Assembly: GCA_001687465.1 (NCBI GenBank) | Contig: LVLI01001435.1 | Span: 1-11,718, forward strand | DNA length: 11,718 nt | Direction of reading: 5' to 3' | From: Halocafeteria seosinensis | Taxonomy: Eukaryota; Sar; Bigyra; Bicosoecida | Shown: positions 1-9,408 of the stretch, one piece after another | Layout of the letters: the number at the start of each line of letters is the position of its first letter | How positions within the stretch are numbered: position 1 is the stretch's first letter | Notes under the pieces: model-generated | The model's database searches: none | The model's input: the letters and a program-made list of their open reading frames with translations, nothing else | What the model was told of the DNA's origin: nothing | Translations under genes and position numbers: made by a program

Positions 1-2
1 GT

Positions 3-681
3 TTATAAGGAGTCCGGATCCCCCACGAAGTATTCCCCTGTAGAATCATTACAAAACATGATGTCTTTCCGATCAATTGCTTCATTAGCTAGACGATCGG
101 CCTCCGTGTTTTCCTCGCGAGGAACCTGATGCAGCGAGATAGACTTCACCTGTGGCTGCTCCCGCAGACGCTCAAGTGTTTCGATTATTTTCTGAAGGAC
201 GGGCTGCAGGAGCACCACGATTTCTAAGGATGTTTCTTCGATCAACGACACGGGCACTATTGTCAGTTTCCAGCTGGGAAACTTAGGACTTTCGGTAGTC
301 TAATTTTTCGATTTTCTTATTCATCATACCTTTGTTACGAAGAGTAAATATACTACTACTGGGGTGAATTACAGGCAAATGTTCCTTGCGCCCAATTAAC
401 AGCGTTCAGAGAGACCCCATATATAGTCAGGCGCATCGTGAAGCTGGTTGAAAAGTCCGTAAGCTCCTGAACTGTGTCGAGCGCAAGGAACAGGTCAGCC
501 AGCTCCGCTTCATTATTGGTTTTGTTTCCAATATGTTCACGGAGCTGGAAAACCTTGGAGTCCATCACATCCATAAATAATAGCTTGAAATTGGTGAATG
601 TCATTCTCCGCCTTGTTGTTCATCCAGTCCAGCGTAATTACACATTGTACTACAAAAGACGAGGATGAACATCCGAATCGT
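3..681 (-). pseudogene. RNase H-fold (RVT_3-type) gene, apparently frameshifted
   Basis: The minus strand encodes the landmarks of an RNase HI-like nuclease, which cleaves RNA in RNA-DNA hybrids. A first strand ends in VITLD (near 637-651). TNNEAE follows in the 360-604 reading frame. VPREENTEADRLANEAID then leads to a TAA stop at 3-5. These match the catalytic Asp, Glu and final Asp of the family. Two lesions are visible. The frame carrying VITLD and AIIYG runs into the frame carrying SKVFQL only if one base near 560 is skipped. The expected GDS (third catalytic Asp) reads GVS. A phase-2 intron at 274-359 (GTAGTA...CCCAG) joins the last two blocks cleanly. A possible 5' intron (682-829) would join this block to a first exon at 830-915. 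The N-terminus is uncertain. Most likely a decaying gene; a sequencing error could explain the frameshift but not easily the Val as well. Confidence 0.55.
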
Positions 682-799
682 CTGTGTTCAATTCAATCCA
701 ACGAATTCATTTCCTACCGAAAAAGACTAAGCGTCGTGAGAGTTCCCCGATGTGGAATTTATACAAGCCAGCTACCACTGCCAATGTTAGTGCCTGCTA

Positions 800-963
800 G
801 CACCAAAAGAACGAAATCCGCCCAGTTACCGCCGGTTGCCGGAATTTTCAATTCCCGACGCGACTATATGAATGCTCGCTCGCTCAAATATCACAACATG
901 TGTAAACGCTTGCATCCTTAAAGAACTGTATTATCCTTTATATACCTCGAATTCATCGCGGAG
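800..963. repeat. Tandem repeat, copy 1 (about 164 bp)
   Basis: The first of two diverged head-to-tail copies with a period of 163-164 bp. The best-preserved part is 825-861, which matches 989-1025 at 36 of 37 positions. A second shared block, 913-930, matches 1076-1093 except for one base. The rest is clearly diverged. The core contains the inverted repeat GGAATT-TTC-AATTCC. Confidence 0.85.
830..915 (-). other. Possible first coding exon of the RNase H-like gene
   Basis: On the minus strand an ATG at 915-913 opens 28 codons plus 2 nt, ending at a GT donor (GTAAC, 829-825). A phase-2 join to an acceptor ending CACAG at 682 keeps the reading frame into the RNase H core. A TATA-like TATATAAAGG lies about 20 nt upstream of the ATG (935-944 on the plus strand). 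The implied intron of 148 bp is about twice as long as the other introns here, which weakens the case. The exon lies inside the first copy of a tandem repeat. The peptide has no recognised domain. Confidence 0.25.
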
Positions 964-1137
964 GCACCCAAAGGAAGCAGACCCCCCTGTTACCGCCGGT
1001 GGCCGGAATTTTCAATTCCCGACGCAGCCATACAAATGCTAGCTCACTCATATATCGAACATGGGCTACCCCATTCATCCTCAAAGAACTGTAGTGTCGT
1101 TAATATCCTTCGAATTCCATGCGGAAGCACCCTAAGG
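964..1137. repeat. Tandem repeat, copy 2, with the start of a third
   Basis: The second copy starts at the GCACC(C)AAAGG-like motif (964) and ends near 1126. A short recurrence of the unit start, GCACCCTAAGG, occupies 1127-1137. On the minus strand this copy lacks the TATA-like box of copy 1 and has an in-frame TGA where copy 1 is open, so if the unit is a promoter plus first exon, this copy looks like the dead one. Confidence 0.8.
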
Positions 1138-1530
1138 TGGTGGGGTGAGGGGTCCGCTGGTGGTAAAGTGTATTTACCAGTGGTACCCTAACACAGCGAT
1201 GGGCCGAAGCCCCCTCCTTCCATCAACAAGCTCAATGCAATGACGGAGGCAGCACATAACTGGCCCCACACTGGGCACTCGCCGTTGAGGATGATCTCAC
1301 AAATCCTGCCATTGTGTTACTATGGCTAGAACTGTAGATAGAGCAACACTAGCTATAACCGTCTACGGACTTGGAGAGCATGCGGTAGTCTCCACATTCT
1401 AATGATTAAATTCCTTATCTTCGGTCTGATCACGACGAAGACGAAGTATATTCATGGTCAAAAGATTAATGCTACTCTTACAAAAATCGACGGCTGTGTA
1501 GTGATGTTACCATATTCTGGTGCAGAAGTG
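1138..1530. other. Intergenic stretch, no gene recognised
   Basis: This lies between the repeat and the 3' end of the Rad5-like gene, and presumably holds that gene's 3' UTR. I see a G-rich run at 1136-1152 and a perfect 7-bp inverted repeat, TGGTAAA (1161-1167) with TTTACCA (1173-1179). There is no tRNA, no convincing snoRNA boxes, no AATAAA on the minus strand and no credible coding frame. Confidence 0.6.
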
Positions 1531-4500
1531 TTATCGACCAAAAAGCAGCATGAAGTCTTCAAGCTGAAGCTTGTTCGCTCCAAGGTCAGTGGAGTCGGCA
1601 GAAGTTAAGGCATCGTTGGCCAGATGGGCTTTCTTTTCCTGAAGTCTTAAGAGCCTTTCCTCGATAGTATTCGTACAGATGAGTCGTTTTACCACAATGG
1701 TCTTTTCCTGACCGATACGATGAACTCGATTAATCGCTTGGTCTTCCACAGAAGGATTCCACCAAGGGTCCACAAGATACACGAGGGTTCCTTGAGTCAA
1801 ATTCAAACCAACACCACCAGCCTTTAGCGATACTAATATTGCATCGACGTTCTCACACTCACGGAATCGTTTCAGGGCCTTCCCTCTCTTGTTCTGGTTC
1901 ATGGTGCCATCCAGACGCTCACTTGTGATGCCATTCTCTTGAAATGCTTGTTCAATCAAATTGAGCATTCCTGTCCACTGAGAAAATATTACAGCTTTTA
2001 CAGGTCCCTCCGGAGTAAGGCCCACTCGGTCAAGCACTTGACATTGTAAATCTCCAAACCTCTCTGCGACGCCAGAAGTTCCTGGACGAGACTTCGGATT
2101 TCTCTCTGAACCCCTGTCGTTGTTGTCAGGAGCCTCCCTACAAATATCGTTGAACTTCTTTACAACAGACATTTCTTCCACCATCTTGCAAAGTTTGCTG
2201 CTGGCCTTCCAATGTCTAAAGTGACTTTCTTCGCGTGGAGACGACTGTGTCGAGCTCGAGCGTTGGGAAAGGAGTATGGCATCGTTGGGCCGAACGTAAC
2301 GATGGCACACGGCACAAGGTTTACCATCGTGTTGCCCGACCCACTGAGTGAAACAGTTTCGACAGAAAATATGAGCGCAAGGAGAAATGACGGCATTTAC
2401 TGGGGTATCCAAGCAGATAGGGCATTCATACTCCTCAATGCCACGAGAAGCTATGTAGGAGAGCACACTCTGCACATGAAGAGGGAGAAGTTTTGTCGCA
2501 GAGGAGTACCCAGAGCCCCTGTCAGACCTAAGCGTCGCTAAAGATAAAGAGGAAGCCGGTATTTGACCGTTCTGTACTGCATCTTCCAAAAATTTCTTGT
2601 ATAACTTAGAAATCAATCGTCGATTCATATCGTCTTTGTCCTTTGAGTTAGGTGTGTCGTCGGTGGTGTCTCCTTGATCTTTAGCCAATCCTGGATGGTC
2701 ACAGGCCTGGCGCAGTCGTAGAAGAAGGGTAAGGATCGCAGCATATTTGTTGAGGGCAATGCCGCTTGACACAAACGAGTCGAATTGCTCTTGAGATTTT
2801 AAAAAGAGCTGGTCGTAGAACGACCGCTGTGCTTCCGAAAGCTCAACCCGGTCAATTTGAACCATTCTTCCAGGTAGTTTAACCAACTGCTGGCCGGTAG
2901 ACGTAAGAGTGTTTTTTGTTCTTCGAAGAACTACCGAAGATAGAGCTGCGCGAAGCGCTCTTACACCTTTTGGATCCCCTGCGCTGTAAGGTATGGTGAC
3001 AGCTCGTTTCCAAAACGTGTAAATGTTCCAGGGGTAGTAGCGCAGAAAGCACATGAGAGAATAAAGGTCATCAAGCGAATTCTGTATGGGCGTGCCCGTC
3101 AATGCCCACCGGAACTCGGCACTGACACTACGACAGGCTTTGGCTGTTTCGGTTTTCCTGCATCGCATGTGTTTACAAACAGCGGTGGATCGGCTACATA
3201 GACTCTAAGAGGCCTTACCTGTTCTTGATTACATGTGCTTCGTCTAAGACTACGCGTTTCCAATGTACTCCCAAAAGGATTGCATTCAGGCGAGCTTGCG
3301 CACCGTAATCCAGTGGGTTCTCTGCAACCGCGGCGACTTCGTCGCCCGCGATGTGAGTTGTCTCTTGATTGCTCTGTGCCATCTCAAGATTGGACTGGCG
3401 GATTTCTTCGTATTCGTTTACGAGAGTTTGGTAAGTTGTAACGACAATATCGTAGACCTCTAGTTGAGACTTTGACCGAGCTCTGCTTTCGCCGTAGTGC
3501 AGCAATACGTTAGTGGCAGGCTGACTATCAGTTTCTTCAGTGCTAACAGAAAACTTATAAATCTCCGACTGCCATTGTTCCAGCAACGACATGGGGCAAA
3601 CCACCAACGTGCCGCTAGCCTGTGTATCTGGTCGGCTCGGAAATACCTTCGGCTGAATCAAGTGAGAAGCCTCAGCTTCATCTGCAGTTGGTGAAGCCTT
3701 TTGGGAATGGGTTGCTTCCTCGTTAGAGTGTTCGAATGACTTGTTTCTAGCGGAGTTTTTTCCGTCCAGAATAAGAGCAAGTGTTTCGATGGTCTTTCCC
3801 ATCCCCATCTCATCGGCGAGGATACCACCATAACAATGCTCGTTTTCTGCAGGGGTAACAAGTGAAACACGCTCTGAGCAAGTATTCAGGTAGAAGCTTT
3901 TGGGTAGGCATAATGGGTGCCCGAGAACAGCAGGCGTGATTAAAGGGTCTTGACAGAAATGCCCCTTCTCTTGCTCGTGAAGATGTCCAGACATTTTCTG
4001 CAAAAGCAACTGGTATTTATCATCCTCAAAATCATACTTTGTCCATAGCTTGGACAAGAGGTCATCGTCCAACTTCGTTCCTAGTTGTTCATCGCTTCCG
4101 TGCATTTCGCGATGTTTCATCCACCATAACGCTTGGCGTTGAAAAGGGCGCATTTCTAAGTTTACTAATAAGTCAGGTTGTCGTTCTTCTGGAAGTGGTG
4201 CAGAAGAGTCAGCCTCTTCCACAAGTTTCTTCGCCTCTGAAGAGCTCATTGATGATTCGGACGAGCCTCGTTCCTCGACCGCACTATCCTTCGATGTCAA
4301 GTCCCCGCATTTGGCGAACCGGAATGTATAATACAAAGATCGTTGAAGGTCATCAAGGGTAACACCACTCTCTATCAACTTGTTTCGGGCCCATTGAGTC
4401 AGCTCCTTGGCGTATTCTCCGAGGATGGCCTCAGTGGTAGTATCGTTGCACTGCAGACACACCCGGAAGTAGTTGAGTACGGTTTGGAACGATTGGCAGG

Positions 4501-5677
4501 ATGAGCACTCGTCCAGCCTACTATCCATTATTTGTTCTTTCCAACATTTGGTGTTGTGCAAATATTCCTTGAGGAGTAGCCGTTCAAACGATGCGGCGCA
4601 ATTCAACAGCAACCTACCAGAAGGGTGAAAGAACACGAAGCAGCACTGGTTTACTTCGACGCTCATCCGAACAGTTAAGCGCGTCATTGTCATGGGGATA
4701 TAACTGGGAGCGTCGGCTATAGAAGCTTGTAGCTCCACAATACCAGAGTCAATTAATGGGCACAGTACCTGGGCGAATCTTCGTGACAAAGTGCAGAGTT
4801 CCTTCCGTTTATAATAAACTCTTGGAGCGCTGAATTCACTATCAATCTGCGTAATCTGATCCAGAATCCCTAACCGAACAAACTGCGAATCACCGGAGGC
4901 TCTTGTCAGCTTCCCGATGTGGCCTTTGCCTTCTGCTGCAATCTTCTTTCCCTCTCTGGCGGTGGCGGACATATCGCGCCATATGTGTAGTTTCGAACCA
5001 ACGGGAACCGGAAGTTTGCCGTTGAAAGAGCTGTAAAAACATCAGGAACTACGATTATTTGAACCGCTGACGGGACTAACTTCTACGCGTCTAGCGTACC
5101 TGTATGCTTCGGCGCAAACGTGACCAATAAGACGGAAATTATGAAGTCCCTCTGCTTCTCGCTGATGCGCTTTAGGTTCCTTTGGTTTCTCAACCAAAGG
5201 TTTCACTTCAACCTTGGGATATGTAGACCAGACTTTCGGTTTTGCTCCTACTTTCTTCTTTGGGCCGGCAGGCTTTGGCTGCGGAACATTCTCTGACGCG
5301 GATTCCAAAGTAAGGTCGATAGTCTCACCACCTGTGCCACCGCAGCGGGTAACAGTTTCTTTGGCAGTTCCTTTTCCAGAGCTGTACATTGCAAAAAACT
5401 GATTGATTGCTTTTTCAAGATTCATGTGGCTGTCGATTATAAGTTTGCGAAGTTCGCGGTCGGCCACATTCGGTTCCGGGACGATGCTCTTGAAATGTCG
5501 AAGCATTTGAGTCAGAGTGTGGGAACTCTCAGAGTCGTCACGGGAAGGAGCAGTGCTTGAAGCTGATGTCGAGTGCATGTTGGTGCTCGTAGGAGAGAAC
5601 ATCGTCTCCCTACCGTCATGGGCACTGCTAACGGAGTCGTTGCTCCGTGAGAAATCACCTGTACTAGGCAGGGACAT
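1531..5677 (-). CDS. Rad5/HLTF-like HIRAN-SNF2-RING DNA translocase and ubiquitin ligase
   Basis: Three exons (5677-5100, 5030-3219, 3157-1531), with introns of 69 and 61 bp, both phase 2; 1338 aa. The family remodels stalled replication forks and polyubiquitinates PCNA in the nucleus. Domains in order: Ser-rich N-terminus; a UBA-like helical segment at about 55-100; a SUMO-interaction-like TIDLTLES at 119-126; a Pro/Lys-rich linker; HIRAN from about 179 across the first intron; SNF2 motif I DEMGMGKT at 599-606; DEAH at 789-792; motif III TGTPIQN at 817-823; a C3HC4 RING at 1042-1081 starting CPIC; helicase C-lobe ending in HRIGQ at 1276-1280. A RING between the two ATPase lobes together with HIRAN is the Rad5/HLTF signature. 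The start chosen is the first ATG (5675-5677); upstream in-frame triplets lack ATG. It diverges from the proteasome gene. No defect is seen. Close to plant RAD5A or HLTF; exact orthology is not decided. Confidence 0.93.
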
Positions 5678-6014
5678 CCTTCGAGAATGATAGACGCAGT
5701 GCACTTGTATGTTTCACCACTGTGCGTTCTCTTTCGTCACTCACGCACTCTGTGTACAATTGTCTAAAATCCGGCCGACCCGAGTATTTCCCTATAACCA
5801 CATGAATATACAAAATTCAAACACACAACCACCGTTTAGCTGTCTATCTACCAGTTTATTCACCTCTTGTAGCGTGCTACTGAAAGGCTGATTAAGTAGT
5901 TTTAACACACTATGAGGGAGACCTTGATCTAAATTCTACTGACGGCCAATTCCCTCGCTCTGTGCATCTATCTCGTACGAGGGCGCATTTGTAGTGTTGT
6001 TTGAATTCGACGAG

Positions 6015-6050
6015 CCGGGCGTTCAGCCCGGATGTCTGGCCCGGTCCGGG
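6015..6050. promoter_or_regulatory. Two adjacent GC-rich inverted repeats upstream of Rpt6
   Basis: CCGGGC (6015-6020) pairs perfectly with GCCCGG (6026-6031) across 5 nt. CCCGG (6040-6044) pairs with CCGGG (6046-6050) across 1 nt. They are denser in G+C than their flanks. They could be protein-binding sites or structured 5' UTR; the sequence does not decide. Confidence 0.5.
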
Positions 6051-6208
6051 AGAAACGAAAAGTTTGTCGCCTTCCCCGGATGTCGTGGCAAGCTTTTCCC
6101 CTTTGTTTGGGCTCCATTAGGGGATGGTTTATGGTTGTATTTGTGTATTTAATAACTGCGTTGTGTATTCTTCATTGTTCCTCCCTTAGGTGTGGTATAA
6201 CGTAGGGG

Positions 6209-6216
6209 TATTTAAG
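6209..6216 (+). promoter_or_regulatory. TATA-like element for Rpt6
   Basis: TATTTAAG lies 37 nt upstream of the ATG at 6254. If it is used as a TATA box, transcription would start close to the ATG and leave a very short 5' UTR. GGTATAACG at 6194-6202 is an alternative. Confidence 0.3.
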
Positions 6217-6253
6217 GTCCTCTTGAGGGAGAAGAACGAAAGAGAACGAGACA

Positions 6254-7816
<1,563 letters not shown>

Positions 7817-7821
7817 ATAAC

Positions 7822-7857
7822 GCACTTTGCAAGTGCTTCATTTCCAAGTCTACTTGG
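7822..7857 (+). repeat. Two perfect hairpins just after the Rpt6 stop
   Basis: GCACTT (7822-7827) pairs with AAGTGC (7831-7836) across TGC. CCAAGT (7844-7849) pairs with ACTTGG (7852-7857) across CT. Both start within 40 nt of the stop codon. Part of this stretch recurs imperfectly downstream: AGTGCTT at 7832 and 7902, CTACTTGG at 7850 and 7918. Confidence 0.5.
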
Positions 7858-7910
7858 GTTTTGAGCTTTGGCATGCAGCATTTTGACGCTTAGGTTTCTC
7901 CAGTGCTTGA

Positions 7911-7916
7911 AATAAA
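7911..7916 (+). promoter_or_regulatory. Candidate poly(A) signal of Rpt6
   Basis: A canonical AATAAA lies 95 nt after the stop codon of the Rpt6 gene, on its strand and at a suitable distance for a short 3' UTR. No transcript evidence is available. The other genes here lack this hexamer, so its use in this organism is uncertain. Confidence 0.4.
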
Positions 7917-8054
7917 CCTACTTGGCTTTTTAAGCTACAGCGCCACGCAACGCGCGATCCCTCATGGGCTCATATGCAAATAATATACAACCCTCTCGGC
8001 TCATAACCCATAAAATACATTGGTTGACAATTGGTCAAGCTGGGAAACTCCACC

Positions 8055-9133
8055 TCACTTTACTAACAGATGCACTGTGGCATCGGGTAAGATGCCCGCC
8101 TCTTCTATGGTCTGGAACTCATCTTCTAGTTGTTTGCCGGCATATATGAGGCGCTGCTTTTCAGGAGCTATACCTAGCTGCGCCTTAATACCTTCCTTGA
8201 TTTGAAGGATCATAGCTGACCTGCGTTCTTCCAGACAAACTGTTTTCCCTGTCAAGCTCTTGACGTACAGCCGAAAGTTTTGCCCTTCGTTGTATGCCGG
8301 TATGTCTTTGTTTGGTAATGTCGACGTGACGGGTTCCTGCCCATTATGTGTCGTGTCAGGAGCAGGATACGGTGGAACCTGTTGCTCCACCATGTACGAG
8401 GACATCATATATGGTGCCGGCGGAGCTTCTCCTCCCCATGCGGAACTCTGTAATACCAACTAAAATTGCAACTTTTCCTCCACACGCGGGTGTGCTAGTG
8501 TTGAAAGCAACGTACCTCAGGGCTGTAACTCGAGCCTACAGTGTACAGAGGAGGTGGATTCGCCTGCGGCAGTGGGAGCGGTGGTAAAACAGGGACTAGC
8601 ATATAAAGGGATAGAGAAATGTCATTCTTACATCATATGGATTTCCTCCTTGAAATTGGCACATCGGGTTCGGCTGGGCCGAATAGGCTGATTGCTGAGT
8701 GCTATACACCGAAGTTCCGCCTGCTGCCGGTTGCGCGGGAGGCTGCTGAGGCGGTTGTGTCGCTGGTTGTCGTGATTTGTGCGAAATCACCAAGTGCAGG
8801 GTGGTATCATTCTTCAGACCAAGTTCGTTAATGGTCAGTTCGTCTTGATCCAGTATCTTCCCTCCGAATATCAGGCGTTGGGTGGTCACGCCAATTCCCT
8901 CTTGCTGCTCAATGTTCTGCTTGATCTGCATAACCATGTCATATGGACGCATTGCCAAAGTAATTGTCTTTCCCGTCAGTGTCTTGACGAATATGCGGAT
9001 AAGGCCTCCTCCAACGCCGGCTGAACCCGCGTCAAGTGCCTGGGAACCTGCACAAGTGGTTCATTTAGCTATTTTCCGAGTGAACAGTGTGTATCCATCC
9101 CTCCAGCAGGCACTTACTTGCGCATCCCCCCAT
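8055..9133 (-). CDS. Tandem ubiquitin-like-domain protein with acylation-type N-terminus
   Basis: Four exons (9133-9118, 9047-8632, 8563-8516, 8447-8055), with introns of 70, 68 and 68 bp; 290 aa. The first exon carries only 16 coding nt. Its ATG is the first in frame after an upstream TAG, and GTAAGT/GCAG sites join it in phase. The protein starts M-G-G-C-A-S: Gly2 with Ser6 fits N-myristoylation and Cys4 fits palmitoylation. UBL 1 (about 22-93) has LTGKTITL and QRLIFGGK, keeping the Leu8/Ile44-type surface. A Pro/Gln/Tyr/Gly-rich linker (about 97-215) follows. UBL 2 (about 218-290) has LTGKTVCL and QRLIYAGKQLED and stops at HLLVK, where ubiquitin continues to its Gly-Gly. Neither UBL ends in Gly-Gly, so neither should be conjugated; both may bind ubiquitin receptors or the proteasome. 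An in-frame alternative acceptor 12 nt upstream of exon 4 (after 8460) would add four residues. No named orthologue is recognised. Confidence 0.85.
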
Positions 9134-9408
9134 GCGTGCAAAATCGTTTTGAGGAAATGAATCAACAATTGAAGTCAGCTATACCACAAACCCTCTATAG
9201 TTCTAGTGCGAATGATCTGGCACGAGTTCTGTATCAATCAACCCTTACACAGTTCCTCCACTGCTCGGGAGGATGGCCGGCGATAGCCAAAAGGCAGTCA
9301 CTCCATTTGATTTCGTTTTGTTATCACCTTGTGTTTCACCGATACGCATGGATATTGTCCCCGTCCCTTTCTATTGTGTCGTGTCTTGTGTGCCCTGCTC
9401 TACTAAGG
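9134..9408. promoter_or_regulatory. Divergent promoter region, UBL gene / MCC beta
   Basis: This 275-bp gap separates two oppositely directed start codons and must supply both promoters unless distal elements are used. I see no CCAAT box or strong TATA box; CTATAG at 9195-9200 is the nearest A/T-rich candidate. ATGs at 9273 and 9349 open a frame that overlaps the MCC start out of frame. They would matter only if the transcript begins that far upstream. Confidence 0.45.

Larger units (their letters stand above)
5678..6253. promoter_or_regulatory. Divergent promoter region, Rad5-like / Rpt6
   Basis: This 576-bp gap separates two start codons pointing apart, so it should hold both promoters and 5' UTRs. 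Visible elements are a CCAAT box (5946-5950); inverted CCCTCG (5952-5957) and CGAGGG (5978-5983) overlapping the perfect palindrome CTCGTACGAG (5972-5981); a GC-rich hairpin cluster (6015-6050); a 10-nt direct repeat CCCGGATGTC (6027-6036 and 6075-6084); and an A/T-rich TATTTAAG (6209-6216) 37 nt before the Rpt6 ATG. No coding frame or RNA gene is recognised. Function is inferred from position. Confidence 0.6.
7817..8054. other. Convergent intergenic region (Rpt6 and UBL gene 3' ends)
   Basis: This should contain both 3' UTRs. On the plus side there are two hairpins, an imperfect direct repeat at about 70 bp, and AATAAA. The right half (about 7940-8054) shows nothing recognisable, and no AATAAA is seen for the minus-strand gene. 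Confidence 0.6.

Noticed and set aside
598-921. Plus-strand 107-codon frame across the first repeat copy
   Set aside because: It runs antisense to the RNase H block and through repeat sequence; the composition looks non-coding and copy 2 does not preserve it.
1105-1122. CCTTCGAATTCC, resembling a tRNA B box
   Set aside because: The flanks do not form a T-stem or acceptor stem, so no tRNA is supported.
1136-1152. G-rich run with two-tetrad quadruplex potential
   Set aside because: Two-tetrad patterns are common by chance and nothing nearby gives it a role.
1402-1608. Plus-strand 68-codon frame over the end of the Rad5-like gene
   Set aside because: It overlaps the conserved C-terminus of the Rad5-like gene antisense and has no recognisable domain.
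6084-6092. CGTGGCAAG, similar to the yeast proteasome-associated control element (GGTGGCAAA)
   Set aside because: Only 7 of 9 positions match, a single occurrence, and Rpn4-type control is not expected outside fungi.
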